A DNA stretch of 64,000 nucleotides from Pontibacter lucknowensis (GCF_900156415.1 NZ_FTNM01000001.1:310001-374000); one strand, 5' to 3'. Counted from the first letter of the stretch, positions 25,053 to 34,345 are shown. Translations and numbers: made by a program. The notes: generated from the sequence alone by a model not told the origin.

Positions 25053-27395
25053 CTACTGCAGGAATTCTGACAGATCCAGTATATCCAGATTAAGGTCCAG
25101 CTGCGTGGAGTCTGGCTCAGCTTTTGGCAGTACAGTGGTGCAGTTATACTTCTTGCTGATCTTGACGGTTGGTCCCGGGAAGCGCCCCATGGTATAGCCG
25201 AGGTCTTTGTCCTTGTAGATGCGCTCCATGAAGAGTCCATACACCGGCAGCGCCGTTTTGGAGCCTTCGCCCAGGTTGGAAGTTCGGAAGTGGATGCTAC
25301 GGTCTTCGCCACCTACCCACACACCTGTTACCAGGTCTTTGGTTACACCCATAAACCAGCCGTCGGAGTGGTTGGAGGTTGTTCCGGTCTTGCCGCCTAT
25401 CTCGTTGCCCTTCCAAAGGTCGTATTCCCACAAGGCTTGTGAAGTGCCGCCCGGCTCTTCTATACCGCCCTTCAGCATGTGCATCATCAGGAAGGCCGTT
25501 TCCTCGCTCAGCACCTTTTTCTGCTCCGGCACAAACTGCTCGATCACGTTGCCTTCACGATCCTCGATACGGGTGATGAAACGTGGTGCGGTATGGAAAC
25601 CGTGATTCGGGAAAGTACTGTAGGCTCCCACCATATCGTAAACCGACACATCACTCGGCCCTAAGCCGATGGAAGGCACCTTGTCCAGCGGGCTGCTGAT
25701 GCCCAGCTTGTGTGCGTAGTCTACCACCGTCTCCCAGCCTACCAGCTCCGTGAGCTGCGCTGTTACGGAGTTAACCGATTTACCCATGGCACGGCGCAAC
25801 GTCATCGGAGCACCGGTATAGGTCCAGTCGGCGTTGGTAGGCGACCAGCTCTTCTTCTCCCCTTTCTCCACGTAATTGATGGTGATGCGCGTGTCTACGA
25901 TCTTGTCGCAGGGTGAATAACCGTTGTCGATAGCGGCCACGTACACGAACGGCTTAAAGGTGGAGCCCGGCTGGCGTCGGGCCTGCTTCACATGGTCAAA
26001 CTTAAAATATTTGTAGTTGATGCCACCCACCCAGGCCTTGATCTCACCTGAGAATGGATCCATGGTCATCATACCGCCGTGCAGGAAGCGCTTGTAGTAG
26101 CGCAACGAGTCTAACGGCGACATAGTCATTTTCTTCTCGCGGGCCGGATTATCCCAGGTAAACACCATCATCTCGCGTGGGGTGTTCAGCTCTTTATTGA
26201 TCGCGGCCACATCATCTCCATGCTTCTTCTTAAGGCGGCGGTAGTAGTCGGTGCGCTTAATCGTCTCTTCAATGAAGTTCGGTATCTCACGGTTCTTCTC
26301 GTCCACCCACGGGTTCTTGCCCTGCCAGTGATTGTCGAAGCGGCGCTGCAAAGTACGCATCTGCTGCTCCATGGCTGCCTCGGCATGTGCCTGTATGCGT
26401 GAGTCGATGGTGGTGTATACTTTCAGACCGTCGCGGTAAAGGTCGTAGCCGTTCTGCTTGCACCACTCCTTCATAAAGTCAGCTACAGCGCCACGGAAGT
26501 AAGTAGCCGGTCCGTCGTAGTGGTTCTCCACCTTGTACTCCAGCTCCAGCGGCAGCTGGCTAAGCGAGTCGGCCTCAGCAGTTGTCAGGTAGTTATACTT
26601 GGCCATCTGCCCCAACACCGTGTTGCGGCGGCGGGTGGCATTCTCCGGATTAAAGCGTGGGCTGTAGTAGGTTGGTGCTTTGAGCAAACCTACCAGCACG
26701 GCGGCCTGTTCTGTTTTCAGACTGTCAGGTGAGGTGTTGAAGAAGGTTTTGGAAGCTACCTGAATACCGAAGGAGTTACTACCGAAGTCTACCGTGTTGA
26801 GGTACATAGCCAGGATCTCTTCCTTGGTATAGCGCTGTTCGAGTTTGATAGCGGTCAGCCACTCCTTTGTTTTGGAGATGACAATGTTAAGGCCAGGTAT
26901 GTGGCCCAGTACGCCCTTCGAGTCGTCGGTTCTGGTTTTGTACAGGTTTTTGGCCAGCTGCTGCGTAATGGTACTGCCCCCACGGCTTTCGCCCCGCAGG
27001 TTGTCGTATACAGCTCCGAAAATGGCGGTAGGGTCTATACCTGCATGTTCATGAAAACGGACGTCCTCTGTGGCTATCAGGGCGTTGATGAGCGTAGGCG
27101 ACATTTGCTTGTAGCCGACCGGACTGCGGTTCTCACGGAAATACTTTCCGATCAGTTGGCCGTCGGCAGTATAAAGCTCTGAGGCCTGGTCGCTGCGTGG
27201 GTTTTCCAGCCTGTCCAGACTCGGAGAAGAGCCGAAAAGGTAAAAGAAGTTGTACTCCACACTCACCAGATAGCCGATCACCACCATCAGCCCCAGCAGG
27301 AACAGCTTCCAGGTATAGCCGATCACACTGCCGTACACGGACCTCTTTTTCTTAACCGGTGGCTTTTCTCTTTCTTTTTCTTGCTCTTGCAGCAT
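25053..27395 (-). CDS. Penicillin-binding protein 1A family (bifunctional peptidoglycan synthase)
   Basis: Class A PBP with 780 residues: polymerises glycan strands and cross-links peptides at the outer face of the inner membrane. Order: cytoplasmic Lys/Glu/Arg-rich tail, membrane helix at about 28-50 (LFLLGLMVVIGYLVSV), GT51 transglycosylase with ATEDVRFHEHAGID, RGGSTITQQLAKN and RYTKEEILAMYLN, then the transpeptidase with the catalytic Ser in PGSTFKPF, the SVN motif in GKSVNSVTAQL and KTG in GGKTGTTSNHSDGWF. All catalytic motifs are intact. It is a single gene with a minus-strand -7 element at 27455-27462 and a palindromic terminator. Confidence 0.95.
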   Translation of the reverse strand: MLQEQEKEREKPPVKKKRSVYGSVIGYTWKLFLLGLMVVIGYLVSVEYNFFYLFGSSPSLDRLENPRSDQASELYTADGQLIGKYFRENRSPVGYKQMSPTLINALIATEDVRFHEHAGIDPTAIFGAVYDNLRGESRGGSTITQQLAKNLYKTRTDDSKGVLGHIPGLNIVISKTKEWLTAIKLEQRYTKEEILAMYLNTVDFGSNSFGIQVASKTFFNTSPDSLKTEQAAVLVGLLKAPTYYSPRFNPENATRRRNTVLGQMAKYNYLTTAEADSLSQLPLELEYKVENHYDGPATYFRGAVADFMKEWCKQNGYDLYRDGLKVYTTIDSRIQAHAEAAMEQQMRTLQRRFDNHWQGKNPWVDEKNREIPNFIEETIKRTDYYRRLKKKHGDDVAAINKELNTPREMMVFTWDNPAREKKMTMSPLDSLRYYKRFLHGGMMTMDPFSGEIKAWVGGINYKYFKFDHVKQARRQPGSTFKPFVYVAAIDNGYSPCDKIVDTRITINYVEKGEKKSWSPTNADWTYTGAPMTLRRAMGKSVNSVTAQLTELVGWETVVDYAHKLGISSPLDKVPSIGLGPSDVSVYDMVGAYSTFPNHGFHTAPRFITRIEDREGNVIEQFVPEQKKVLSEETAFLMMHMLKGGIEEPGGTSQALWEYDLWKGNEIGGKTGTTSNHSDGWFMGVTKDLVTGVWVGGEDRSIHFRTSNLGEGSKTALPVYGLFMERIYKDKDLGYTMGRFPGPTVKISKKYNCTTVLPKAEPDSTQLDLNLDILDLSEFLQ

Positions 27396-27454
27396 GTTAT
27401 ATCATCAGGGCAGACTGCCCGTATTTTTCCGGAACGCTTCTTTCTAATCTACTG

Positions 27455-27462
27455 CAAATATA
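27455..27462 (-). promoter_or_regulatory. -7 promoter element (TATATTTG) of the PBP1A gene
   Basis: Minus-strand TAnnTTTG match 60 nt before the ATG at 27395. Confidence 0.45.
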
Positions 27463-27548
27463 CCTTTTGTGTACAAATACTTTCCCAGAAACGCATAAAA
27501 CTTAGTCAGTGATATACAGAAGCTGTTATAACTTTGACGGACCCTGCC

Positions 27549-27556
27549 TATCTTTG
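27549..27556 (+). promoter_or_regulatory. -7 promoter element (TATCTTTG) of the 27.6-kb gene
   Basis: TAnnTTTG match 23 nt before the ATG at 27580. It supports that gene as the first of the 27.6-30.9 kb run. Confidence 0.5.
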
Positions 27557-27579
27557 CGCATAGCATTACCTATACCTCC

Positions 27580-28089
27580 ATGCAAGAGCAACTACAGGCA
27601 GCTTTCGACAAGATCAAGGGTTTGCCGCTGACCAAGACTACCCGCAATGAACTGGTGCAGTACTTCCACTTCGGCAAAACCAGCTACACCACCCCAAAAG
27701 GATTGATTCTGGACGTGGGTCTCTATACCCTGGCCGTAAACTGCCCTTGGACCTTTGAGTTGGCTGATGGCACTACGATCAAGCACAGTGAGGTATTCAT
27801 GCGCAAGCGTGAGCCCGGCCTGCCCTCTCCCAAGTTCGACTGGAAAGTGCCAGGCGCCAACCTCCGCGACCAGCGTCTGCAGGGCCTGGTGATCAGTAGT
27901 CAGGCTTTGGCGATTGAGAGTGCTGAAATAAAAGACGCCTACGGTATAGCGCTGACTTTTGTGAATGGCGACCGCCTGATTTTAGCTCCTGATCTGGATA
28001 AACCACAGGAGGAATACTGGCAGCTGTTCAGCAACTCTGGTGACAATTTCAGCATTGGGGCTGGTGCCGCAGGAGTTGTGGTAAAGTAG
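27580..28089 (+). CDS. Conserved-looking cytoplasmic protein of unknown function
   Basis: I do not recognise this family. The protein has 169 residues with no signal peptide and no membrane segment. It alternates short helices and strands, with aromatic and Pro/Gly-rich stretches such as VNCPWTFELADGTTIKHSEV and LPSPKFDWKVPGANLRDQRL. The balanced composition and a promoter element 23 nt upstream support a real gene. The next gene begins 24 nt after its stop, so the two are probably cotranscribed. Nothing in the sequence shows an enzymatic motif. Confidence 0.7.
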   Translation: MQEQLQAAFDKIKGLPLTKTTRNELVQYFHFGKTSYTTPKGLILDVGLYTLAVNCPWTFELADGTTIKHSEVFMRKREPGLPSPKFDWKVPGANLRDQRLQGLVISSQALAIESAEIKDAYGIALTFVNGDRLILAPDLDKPQEEYWQLFSNSGDNFSIGAGAAGVVVK

Positions 28090-28113
28090 ATGAAAAACTA
28101 TACCTTTATCTTC

Positions 28114-28575
28114 ATGAAGAAACTGCTACAAACAACCGGAATGGCGCTGGCACTCAGCGTTTGCTGCACGCTGGCTACTCAGGCTCAATCAAAAGCAAAG
28201 CCTGCCGTAAAAAAAGCTCCGGCCGCTACAGCTCAGGAGACACCTAAAAAATCTGGCGAGATGGACATGAGCCAGATGAAGACCTACTACATGGCCCTGC
28301 TCAAAAAAGGCCCATACCAGCCAACCGACACGGCTGAGGTGAACAGCATCCAGCGCGGACACATGGCGCATATTCGTAAGATGGCTGCTGATGGTAAACT
28401 GGTGATGGCCGGCCCGTTCCTGGACAATGGCGAGCTGCGTGGTATTTTTATTTTTGATGTGGCTTCCCTGGAAGAGGCAAAGGCATTGACTGAAGCAGAT
28501 CCTGCTGTAAAAGCCGGCAAGCTGATCATGGAGCTGCACCCCTGGATGAGCCAGCGTGGTACAACGCTTCCGTAG
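28114..28575 (+). CDS. Secreted YCII-related domain protein
   Basis: A small dimeric alpha-beta-barrel family protein of 153 residues. The YCII-like core is YYMALLKKGPYQP, HMAHIRKMAADGKLVMAGPF, GIFIFDVASLEEAKALTEAD and MELHPW. Unlike most YCII proteins it is exported: from the ATG at 28114 residues 1-25 form a clear signal peptide ending ATQAQ. An ATG at 28090, touching the upstream stop codon, would put eight extra polar and aromatic residues before the signal and is less likely. A Lys/Ala/Pro linker separates the signal from the domain. The function of secreted members is unknown. Confidence 0.78.
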   Translation: MKKLLQTTGMALALSVCCTLATQAQSKAKPAVKKAPAATAQETPKKSGEMDMSQMKTYYMALLKKGPYQPTDTAEVNSIQRGHMAHIRKMAADGKLVMAGPFLDNGELRGIFIFDVASLEEAKALTEADPAVKAGKLIMELHPWMSQRGTTLP

Positions 28576-28599
28576 CAACTTTTAGAGACATCAGGCAGT

Positions 28600-29415
28600 A
28601 TGCGAACAAAACAATCGCTGCTGCCCTTGAACTTCCGCCTGCACCTATTCGAGCTTGAAGACCAGCCCTGGTTTCCCCACATTTTCCGTCAGGGCATGCT
28701 CGACTTCCTCCGCTTCATGATCTCAAAGCTTGGCGCTTACGGCCCTGCCATACCTCTGCTGGAGGACCTGCTCCGTCGCAGTGGCCAAACGCACTTCACT
28801 GACCTTTGCTCGGGTGCCGGTGGTGGCATAGCAGGTATACGTGAAGCACTGAGCCAGCGCATGAACGTGCCTGTGCGTGTCACTTTATCTGACCGATACC
28901 CCAACCTAGGTGCTTACGAGTTCCTGCAGGACCAGTCCGGTGGGTTGATCGATTTCATTGCCTCTCCTGTTGATACTACGGATGTACCTCCTCAGATAAA
29001 AGGAGTACGCACCATCTTTTCATCTTTTCACCATTTCAGACCACAGCAGGCGGTCGCTATTTTGCAGAATGCGGCCGATCAACGGGCGCCGATCGGCATT
29101 TTTGAGGGAGGCGGCAAAACCTGGACCGAACTGATCATCTTTCTGCTTACCTTCCCGATCATTATCCTGCTGGTAACTCCTTTTATCCGTCCTTTTAAAC
29201 TTAGCAGGCTACTGTTCACGTACCTTATACCAATCATCCCGTTAGGTATACTTTGGGATGGCTTGGTATCTCTTTTCAGACTGTACAACCCCCGGATGCT
29301 GGACGAGTTGCTGTCCCGCGTCGATACCCCGCCCGGCTATACCTGGCGCAGCGGCATAGTGGGGAGCGGACCGGGCAGACAAGTCATCTACCTGCTGGGC
29401 TGTCCTGAGAATTGA
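28600..29415 (+). CDS. Methyltransferase-like protein with membrane segment
   Basis: A 271-residue protein whose middle looks like a class I SAM-dependent methyltransferase: FTDLCSGAGGGIAGIREAL (motif I, about residues 66-84), VRVTLSDRYPNLGA (acidic loop after strand 2) and IFSSFHHFRPQQAVAIL (post-motif III-like). From about 178 to 225 come two hydrophobic stretches (IIFLLTFPIIILLVTPFI and LIPIIPLGILWDGLVSLF), unusual for this fold and suggesting membrane attachment. The substrate is unknown. It lies 7 bp before the UbiA-type gene, so the methyl acceptor may be a lipid or prenylated compound made by that partner (inference). Confidence 0.65.
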   Translation: MRTKQSLLPLNFRLHLFELEDQPWFPHIFRQGMLDFLRFMISKLGAYGPAIPLLEDLLRRSGQTHFTDLCSGAGGGIAGIREALSQRMNVPVRVTLSDRYPNLGAYEFLQDQSGGLIDFIASPVDTTDVPPQIKGVRTIFSSFHHFRPQQAVAILQNAADQRAPIGIFEGGGKTWTELIIFLLTFPIIILLVTPFIRPFKLSRLLFTYLIPIIPLGILWDGLVSLFRLYNPRMLDELLSRVDTPPGYTWRSGIVGSGPGRQVIYLLGCPEN

Positions 29416-29422
29416 TGAAACT

Positions 29423-30328
29423 ATGAAACCACTCGCTATACCTGTTATCGGAAAATACAGCAGTGCTCTGACCCTGATGCGGATACCGTTTTCGGTATAC
29501 CTGATGCCGGTGTACTGGTTTGCGCTCAGTGTGGTGGATGGCTATACCTTGTGGCGGGCAGCGGCCGTGTTCTTGATTCTGCACATATTGGTATACCCTG
29601 CCAGCAACGGCTACAACTCCTACCACGACCGCGACGAAAGCAGCATCGGTGGGCTCCGCAGACCTCCCAAAGTCACGCAGGAGCTGTTTCACTTGGTACT
29701 TTTATTCGATGTGCTAGCCTTGTTGCTCAGCTTTATGCTTTCGCCTCTGTTTGCCCTGATGGTCGGACTATACCTGCTGGTTTCCAAAGCTTACAGCGAT
29801 CGGGATATTCGGCTAAAAAAATATCCTGTCATCAGCACGCTGGTCGTCACAGTGTTTCAGGGCGCCTTTACTTTTGTGATGGTACAGGTCGGGGCCGATC
29901 TCGACCTTGAGCTCATCTGGCAATCGCCTAATATCTGGTTTGCGTTGGTAAGCACGCTCTTTCTCTGTGGCTCATATCCTCTTACTCAAATTTATCAGCA
30001 TCAGGAAGACAGTGAGCGAGGTGATAAAACACTGAGCTTGCTACTAGGTATACGGGGCACATTTGTGTTTGCAGGTATAGCCCTGGGCCTGGGAGCGGCC
30101 TTACTGGTCGGGCTATACCTGGCGCAGGGGCAACTGATCAGCATATTGGTCTTCCTGCTCTGCACCGCGCCCATCACTTTCTTTTTTCTGAGCTGGGTGC
30201 GGAAGTCGTGGCAGAATTCAAAAGAAGTTAACTTCGAGAATACGATGCGCATGAACAAGATCTCGTCGCTCTGCATCAGCTTTGCATTTTTCCTGATACT
30301 GCTACTGCGCTCCATGTATAGTGGCTAA
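29423..30328 (+). CDS. UbiA-family prenyltransferase
   Basis: An integral-membrane protein of 301 residues with eight or nine hydrophobic segments. The first Asp-rich motif is degenerate: NSYHDRDESSIGG, where the canonical form is NDxxDxxxD. The second motif is clear in EDSERGDKTLSLLLG. YSDRDIRLKKYPVISTLVVT fits the region between them. UbiA enzymes transfer isoprenoid chains to aromatic rings or glycerol phosphates; the context gives no menaquinone or heme gene, so the acceptor is unknown. It is close behind the methyltransferase-like gene (7 bp gap) and 68 bp before a membrane protein gene. Four or more TATACCT/AGGTATA copies lie in this gene alone. Confidence 0.8.
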   Translation: MKPLAIPVIGKYSSALTLMRIPFSVYLMPVYWFALSVVDGYTLWRAAAVFLILHILVYPASNGYNSYHDRDESSIGGLRRPPKVTQELFHLVLLFDVLALLLSFMLSPLFALMVGLYLLVSKAYSDRDIRLKKYPVISTLVVTVFQGAFTFVMVQVGADLDLELIWQSPNIWFALVSTLFLCGSYPLTQIYQHQEDSERGDKTLSLLLGIRGTFVFAGIALGLGAALLVGLYLAQGQLISILVFLLCTAPITFFFLSWVRKSWQNSKEVNFENTMRMNKISSLCISFAFFLILLLRSMYSG

Positions 30329-30396
30329 GGTCCGTATCGGCCGGCTTCCTGTAACTACACAGTCTGATTTCGTATAACAGCAAAAACTGTCGCACC

Positions 30397-30870
30397 ATGA
30401 AACTACTCTACGCTGTAATAGGAGGCATTGCCGCTACCGCCGCCATGACTGCCTTTCTGTACCTGCTCTCGTTTGTGACGCACCGTGTTATGAAGGTGAT
30501 CCGGATACTGGGCACCATGCTTACCAACCGCACCCAACCCGACGGCTCTCTCTCGATGGCGACCAGCACCAAGGTATACGGCACCGTGGCGCATTACTTG
30601 GTCGGGATCATTTTTGCGCTGTTCTACATTGCGCTGTGGCACTCAGAGGTAGGTCTCATCAATGCCTCATGGGGTTTGCTTTTCGGGCTAGCCCATGGCC
30701 TGATGGCGATGTTCATCTGGTATCTGTTCTTCCTGGTGCACCCTCGTCCGCCGCTCATCTCCCTTCGCACTTACCTGATCACGCTTATCTTCGCACACAT
30801 TGTATATGGCGTGGTGCTGACGTATACTGTCTATCTCTTGGCTACCCCTGATTATCCTTTTTGGAGTTGA
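30397..30870 (+). CDS. Four-helix membrane protein of unknown function
   Basis: A 157-residue protein with about four transmembrane helices: residues 1-25, 65-85, 88-115 and 125-150. Polar loops include the segment VMKVIRILGTMLTNRTQPDG between helices 1 and 2. No known family is recognised. It follows the UbiA-type gene on the same strand and ends before a very stable terminator hairpin, so it may close the 27.6-30.9 kb transcription unit. Confidence 0.7.
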   Translation: MKLLYAVIGGIAATAAMTAFLYLLSFVTHRVMKVIRILGTMLTNRTQPDGSLSMATSTKVYGTVAHYLVGIIFALFYIALWHSEVGLINASWGLLFGLAHGLMAMFIWYLFFLVHPRPPLISLRTYLITLIFAHIVYGVVLTYTVYLLATPDYPFWS

Positions 30871-30927
30871 GGGAGATTGAGTGATTGAGTTAATACATTT
30901 AGCTATTTAATGTAATCGCTCAATCAG

Positions 30928-30987
30928 CCCCAATAAAAGAAAACGCCCCTTTGCTTAGTAGCAAAGGGGCGTTTTCTTTTATTGGGG
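30928..30987. terminator. Bidirectional terminator with a perfect 28-bp stem
   Basis: Arms 30928-30955 and 30960-30987 pair perfectly over 28 bp with a 4-nt loop. It is the longest perfect stem with a loop in the window and lies 6 bp from the rho stop codon, serving rho and the convergent membrane protein gene. Confidence 0.93.
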
Positions 30988-30992
30988 TAACC

Positions 30993-32789
30993 TTATCCGT
31001 TCATCGAGATCAGGAACTCTTCGTTGCTCTTAGTACCCTGCATTCTGTCTTTCAGGAATTCCATGGCTTCTACGGAATTCATGTCGGACATAAACTTGCG
31101 CAGAATCCAGATGCGGTTGAGTTCGTCGCGGTCCATAAGCAGGTCTTCGCGACGTGTACCCGAAGCCGGTACATCGATAGCAGGGTAGATTCTGCGGTTG
31201 GCCAGTTTGCGGTCCAGCTGCAGTTCCATGTTACCGGTACCTTTAAATTCTTCGAAGATCACCTCGTCCATCTTAGAACCTGTGTCGATCAGGGCAGTAG
31301 CGATGATGGTCAGGGATCCGCCGTTTTCTACGTTACGGGCAGCACCGAAGAAGCGCTTCGGCTTGTGCAGTGCGTTGGCATCCACACCACCCGACAGGAT
31401 CTTTCCTGACGAAGGCACTACCGTGTTGTAGGCACGCGCCAGACGTGTAATGGAGTCGAGCAGGATTACTACGTCGTGGCCGCACTCTACCATACGCTTG
31501 GCCTTGTCCAGCACGATGCTCGAAACCTTCACGTGGCGCTCTGCAGTTTCGTCGAAAGTAGAGGCGATCACCTCTGCCTTCACGCTGCGTGCCATGTCGG
31601 TTACTTCTTCAGGGCGCTCGTCTATGAGCAGGATCATCAGGTATACTTCCGGGTGGTTTTCAGAAATGGCGTTGGCAATCTCTTTCAACAATACCGTTTT
31701 ACCTGTCTTTGGCTGTGCCACGATCATACCACGCTGCCCTTTACCGATTGGGGCAAAAAGGTCAAGTATACGGGTAGAAAGCTGGCTTGGCCTGGTAGTA
31801 AGCTTCAGACGCTCTTCCGGGAAAAGCGGCGTCAGGTGCTGGAAAGGAATACGGTCACGGATTTCTTCCGTGGTACGTCCGTTCACAGAATCCACTTTCA
31901 ACAGAGCAAAGTACTTCTCCCCTTCTTTCGGCGGACGGATCTGTCCTTTTACAGTATCACCGGTCTTAAGACCAAACAATTTGATCTGAGAAGGAGACAC
32001 ATAGATATCATCTGGGGAAGCCAGGTAGTTATAGTGCGTAGAGCGAAGGAAGCCGTAGCCATCCTGCATCAATTCCAGCACACCTTCATTTAGGATTATT
32101 CCGTCAAACTCACGGAAGTTGTTACTGTTTGCGGCCGCATGTTGCTGGCGACGAGGGAAATTGTCACCGCCACGGTTCTGTTCGGTGCGGCTATCGCTGC
32201 GATTGCCTACCTCAGGGCGCTGCTCACGCTGCTCTGCACGGTTATCGCTTCTTTCAGTGCGTTCAGGACGTTGTTCCGTTCTCTCAACACGTTCTGGTCT
32301 TTCTGTACGCTCCGGTCTCTCAGCACGTTCCGGACGTGCCTCTGTGCGCTCTGCTCGCGGCTCCTGACGCTGCTCACGCGGATTACCGGCATCATTGCGG
32401 TTATCGCGGCGGGTTGTTACGCGCTCACGCTGCGGACCATGGTCCTTGGTAGGTGCCGGCTGTTGCACTAAAGTCGGGCTTGTTTGTTCGCGGCGGGCTG
32501 CTTCGCGGGCAGGTCTTCGTTCGGTTGGCGCTGCGGGGGCAGGTGCCGGTTGCTCTTCGCTGGTAGTAATTGTGTTTTCAGTAGCTTCGGTTTCGCTTGC
32601 GGCGGCTGTGCTAGGGGAGGATTTTACTTTTTTCGGCAATTGTTCGGGAGGGGTAATGGCTTGCTGATCAAGGATTTTGTAAACCAGATCCTGTTTGCTG
32701 AGTTTCTTGAAATTCTTGACACCCAGGTCTTCTGCAATTTCCTTGAGTTCTGAAAGAAGCCTATCTTTCAATTCTTCAATTTTGTACAT
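30993..32789 (-). CDS. rho: Transcription termination factor Rho with disordered insertion
   Basis: Hexameric RNA helicase that ends transcription. Order in 598 residues: Rho_N helical domain at 1-45 ([20 protein letters not shown]), a low-complexity insertion at about 50-225, the cold-shock-like RNA-binding domain at 228-305 ([25 protein letters not shown]) and the RecA-type ATPase with Walker [11 protein letters not shown] (about 358-367) and Walker [16 protein letters not shown]. The insertion is first Ala/Pro/Glu/Thr-rich, then Arg/Glu/Asn-rich with repeated RPERTER-type units. E. coli Rho (419 residues) lacks it. Disordered insertions of this sort occur in other phyla, and one in Bacteroides thetaiotaomicron Rho is reported to drive condensates. 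Confidence 0.96.
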   Translation of the reverse strand: MYKIEELKDRLLSELKEIAEDLGVKNFKKLSKQDLVYKILDQQAITPPEQLPKKVKSSPSTAAASETEATENTITTSEEQPAPAPAAPTERRPAREAARREQTSPTLVQQPAPTKDHGPQRERVTTRRDNRNDAGNPREQRQEPRAERTEARPERAERPERTERPERVERTEQRPERTERSDNRAEQREQRPEVGNRSDSRTEQNRGGDNFPRRQQHAAANSNNFREFDGIILNEGVLELMQDGYGFLRSTHYNYLASPDDIYVSPSQIKLFGLKTGDTVKGQIRPPKEGEKYFALLKVDSVNGRTTEEIRDRIPFQHLTPLFPEERLKLTTRPSQLSTRILDLFAPIGKGQRGMIVAQPKTGKTVLLKEIANAISENHPEVYLMILLIDERPEEVTDMARSVKAEVIASTFDETAERHVKVSSIVLDKAKRMVECGHDVVILLDSITRLARAYNTVVPSSGKILSGGVDANALHKPKRFFGAARNVENGGSLTIIATALIDTGSKMDEVIFEEFKGTGNMELQLDRKLANRRIYPAIDVPASGTRREDLLMDRDELNRIWILRKFMSDMNSVEAMEFLKDRMQGTKSNEEFLISMNG

Positions 32790-33040
32790 AAATGTGGTAT
32801 GGTAGTTAAATTAACCTGCTTGGCACGCTTGGGCGAACGCAGCGAGAGCTTTACTTATAATTCGGAAAATGAATGAATGCGATAGAGTTTTGTGCGGCTC
32901 AGGAAAGGGCCTGCCATAAATTGCACTGCAATGTTATTGCAATGCTTATTAATTAACAAATATTAGCGGAGTTTTTGTTGAAAATGTTTCAGTTTTTCCT
33001 TAAAAGATTTCGTAAATGCCGCTTACAACCTAAAAAAGTA

Positions 33041-33048
33041 TATTTTTG
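33041..33048 (+). promoter_or_regulatory. -7 promoter element (TATTTTTG) of serS
   Basis: TAnnTTTG match 23 nt before the ATG at 33071. It decides the start, because the in-frame codons back to 32975 lie mostly upstream of the predicted transcript start. Confidence 0.55.
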
Positions 33049-33070
33049 CAGCTATACAAAGACCCAAACT

Positions 33071-34345
33071 ATGCTACAGCTAAACGTTTTAAGAGAGCAG
33101 ACAGAGCTGGTGATAGCTGGACTGACCAAGAAAAACTACAAAAATGCCGCTCAGGAAGTGGAGGCCATTGTAGCTCTTGACCAGCAGCGCCGACAGGTGC
33201 AGAGCCAGCACGATGAGCTGCAGGCCCGTGCCAATGCAATCTCTAAAGAGATCGGTATACTGATGAAAAACGGCGACCGCGAAAAAGCCGAAGCCTCCAA
33301 AGCAGAAACATCCGAGTTAAAGCAGCAGACTAAATCGCTGGCTGAGCAGCTATCTGCCATCGAAGAGCAAATACAGCAAGCATTATACAAGTTACCAAAC
33401 CTTCCGCATGCAAGTGTTCCTGAAGGTAGAACAGCCGAAGACAATGAAGTAGTTCTCCAACACGGTGAAATTCCGCAATTGCACGAAGGCGCGCAGCCAC
33501 ATTGGGAGTTGATCCAGCAGTACGACATCATCGATTTCGAGCTGGGCAACAAGATATCCGGCGCTGGTTTTCCAGTGTACAAAAAGCAAGGTGCCCGCCT
33601 GCAGCGTGCGCTCATCAACTTCTTCCTGGATGAGGCCATGAAAGCCGGTTACATGGAAGTACAACCGCCAATCCTGGTGAACGAAGCCTCTGGTTACGGT
33701 ACTGGCCAGCTGCCCGACAAAGACGGCCAGATGTACCACGCCACAGAAGACAACCTATACCTGATCCCGACTGCCGAGGTGCCAATCACCAACATTTACC
33801 GTGACGTGATTGTGCCGGTGGAGCAACTACCGATCAAGAACGCAGGGCATACGCCATGCTTCAGAAGAGAGGCCGGATCGTGGGGTGCTGATGTGCGCGG
33901 ATTGAACCGTCTGCACCAGTTCGACAAGGTAGAAATTGTACAGATTACGCTGCCTGAAAAATCCTACGAAGCGCTGGAGGAAATGAGCAGCTACATCCAG
34001 GGATTGCTGCAGAAGTTGGAGCTGCCATACCGTGTGCTGCGCCTGTGCGGCGGCGACATGGGCTTTACCTCTGCCCTCACCTACGACATGGAAGTGTATT
34101 CTACCGCTCAGAACCGCTGGCTGGAGGTAAGCTCCGCTTCTAACTTTGAGACTTACCAGTCTAACCGTTTGAAACTGCGCTATAAAACAGAGTCAGGCAA
34201 GACGCAGCTGCTGCACACGCTTAATGGTAGCGCCCTCGCCTTACCGCGTATCGTAGCTGCTATCCTGGAGAACAACCAGACGCCGGACGGTATCAACATG
34301 CCGAAGGTGCTGCACCCATACCTGGGATTTGAGAAAATCAGCTAA
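33071..34345 (+). CDS. serS: Seryl-tRNA synthetase
   Basis: Charges tRNA-Ser with serine. The chosen ATG at 33071 gives 424 residues beginning LQLNVLREQTELVIAGLTKK, the family's usual N-terminus and length; the frame stays open back to 32975, but the extra 32 residues are not family-like and start upstream of the -7 element at 33041. Residues about 25-110 form the long antiparallel coiled coil that binds the tRNA variable arm. The class II catalytic core follows, with motif 2 around TPCFRREAGSWGADVRGLNR LHQFDKVE and motif 3 in NGSALALPRIVAAILENNQ. The gene is monocistronic, divergent from rho. Confidence 0.95.
   Translation: MLQLNVLREQTELVIAGLTKKNYKNAAQEVEAIVALDQQRRQVQSQHDELQARANAISKEIGILMKNGDREKAEASKAETSELKQQTKSLAEQLSAIEEQIQQALYKLPNLPHASVPEGRTAEDNEVVLQHGEIPQLHEGAQPHWELIQQYDIIDFELGNKISGAGFPVYKKQGARLQRALINFFLDEAMKAGYMEVQPPILVNEASGYGTGQLPDKDGQMYHATEDNLYLIPTAEVPITNIYRDVIVPVEQLPIKNAGHTPCFRREAGSWGADVRGLNRLHQFDKVEIVQITLPEKSYEALEEMSSYIQGLLQKLELPYRVLRLCGGDMGFTSALTYDMEVYSTAQNRWLEVSSASNFETYQSNRLKLRYKTESGKTQLLHTLNGSALALPRIVAAILENNQTPDGINMPKVLHPYLGFEKIS

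Noticed and set aside
29423-30328. UbiA-type protein as MenA or UbiA of quinone synthesis
   Set aside because: No other quinone gene nearby and the first Asp-rich motif is altered, so a specific name is not supported.
32119-32471. Three plus-strand open frames opposite the Arg-rich part of rho
   Set aside because: They arise from the low-complexity codons of the Rho insertion read backwards, and give Ser/Arg/Cys-rich nonsense.
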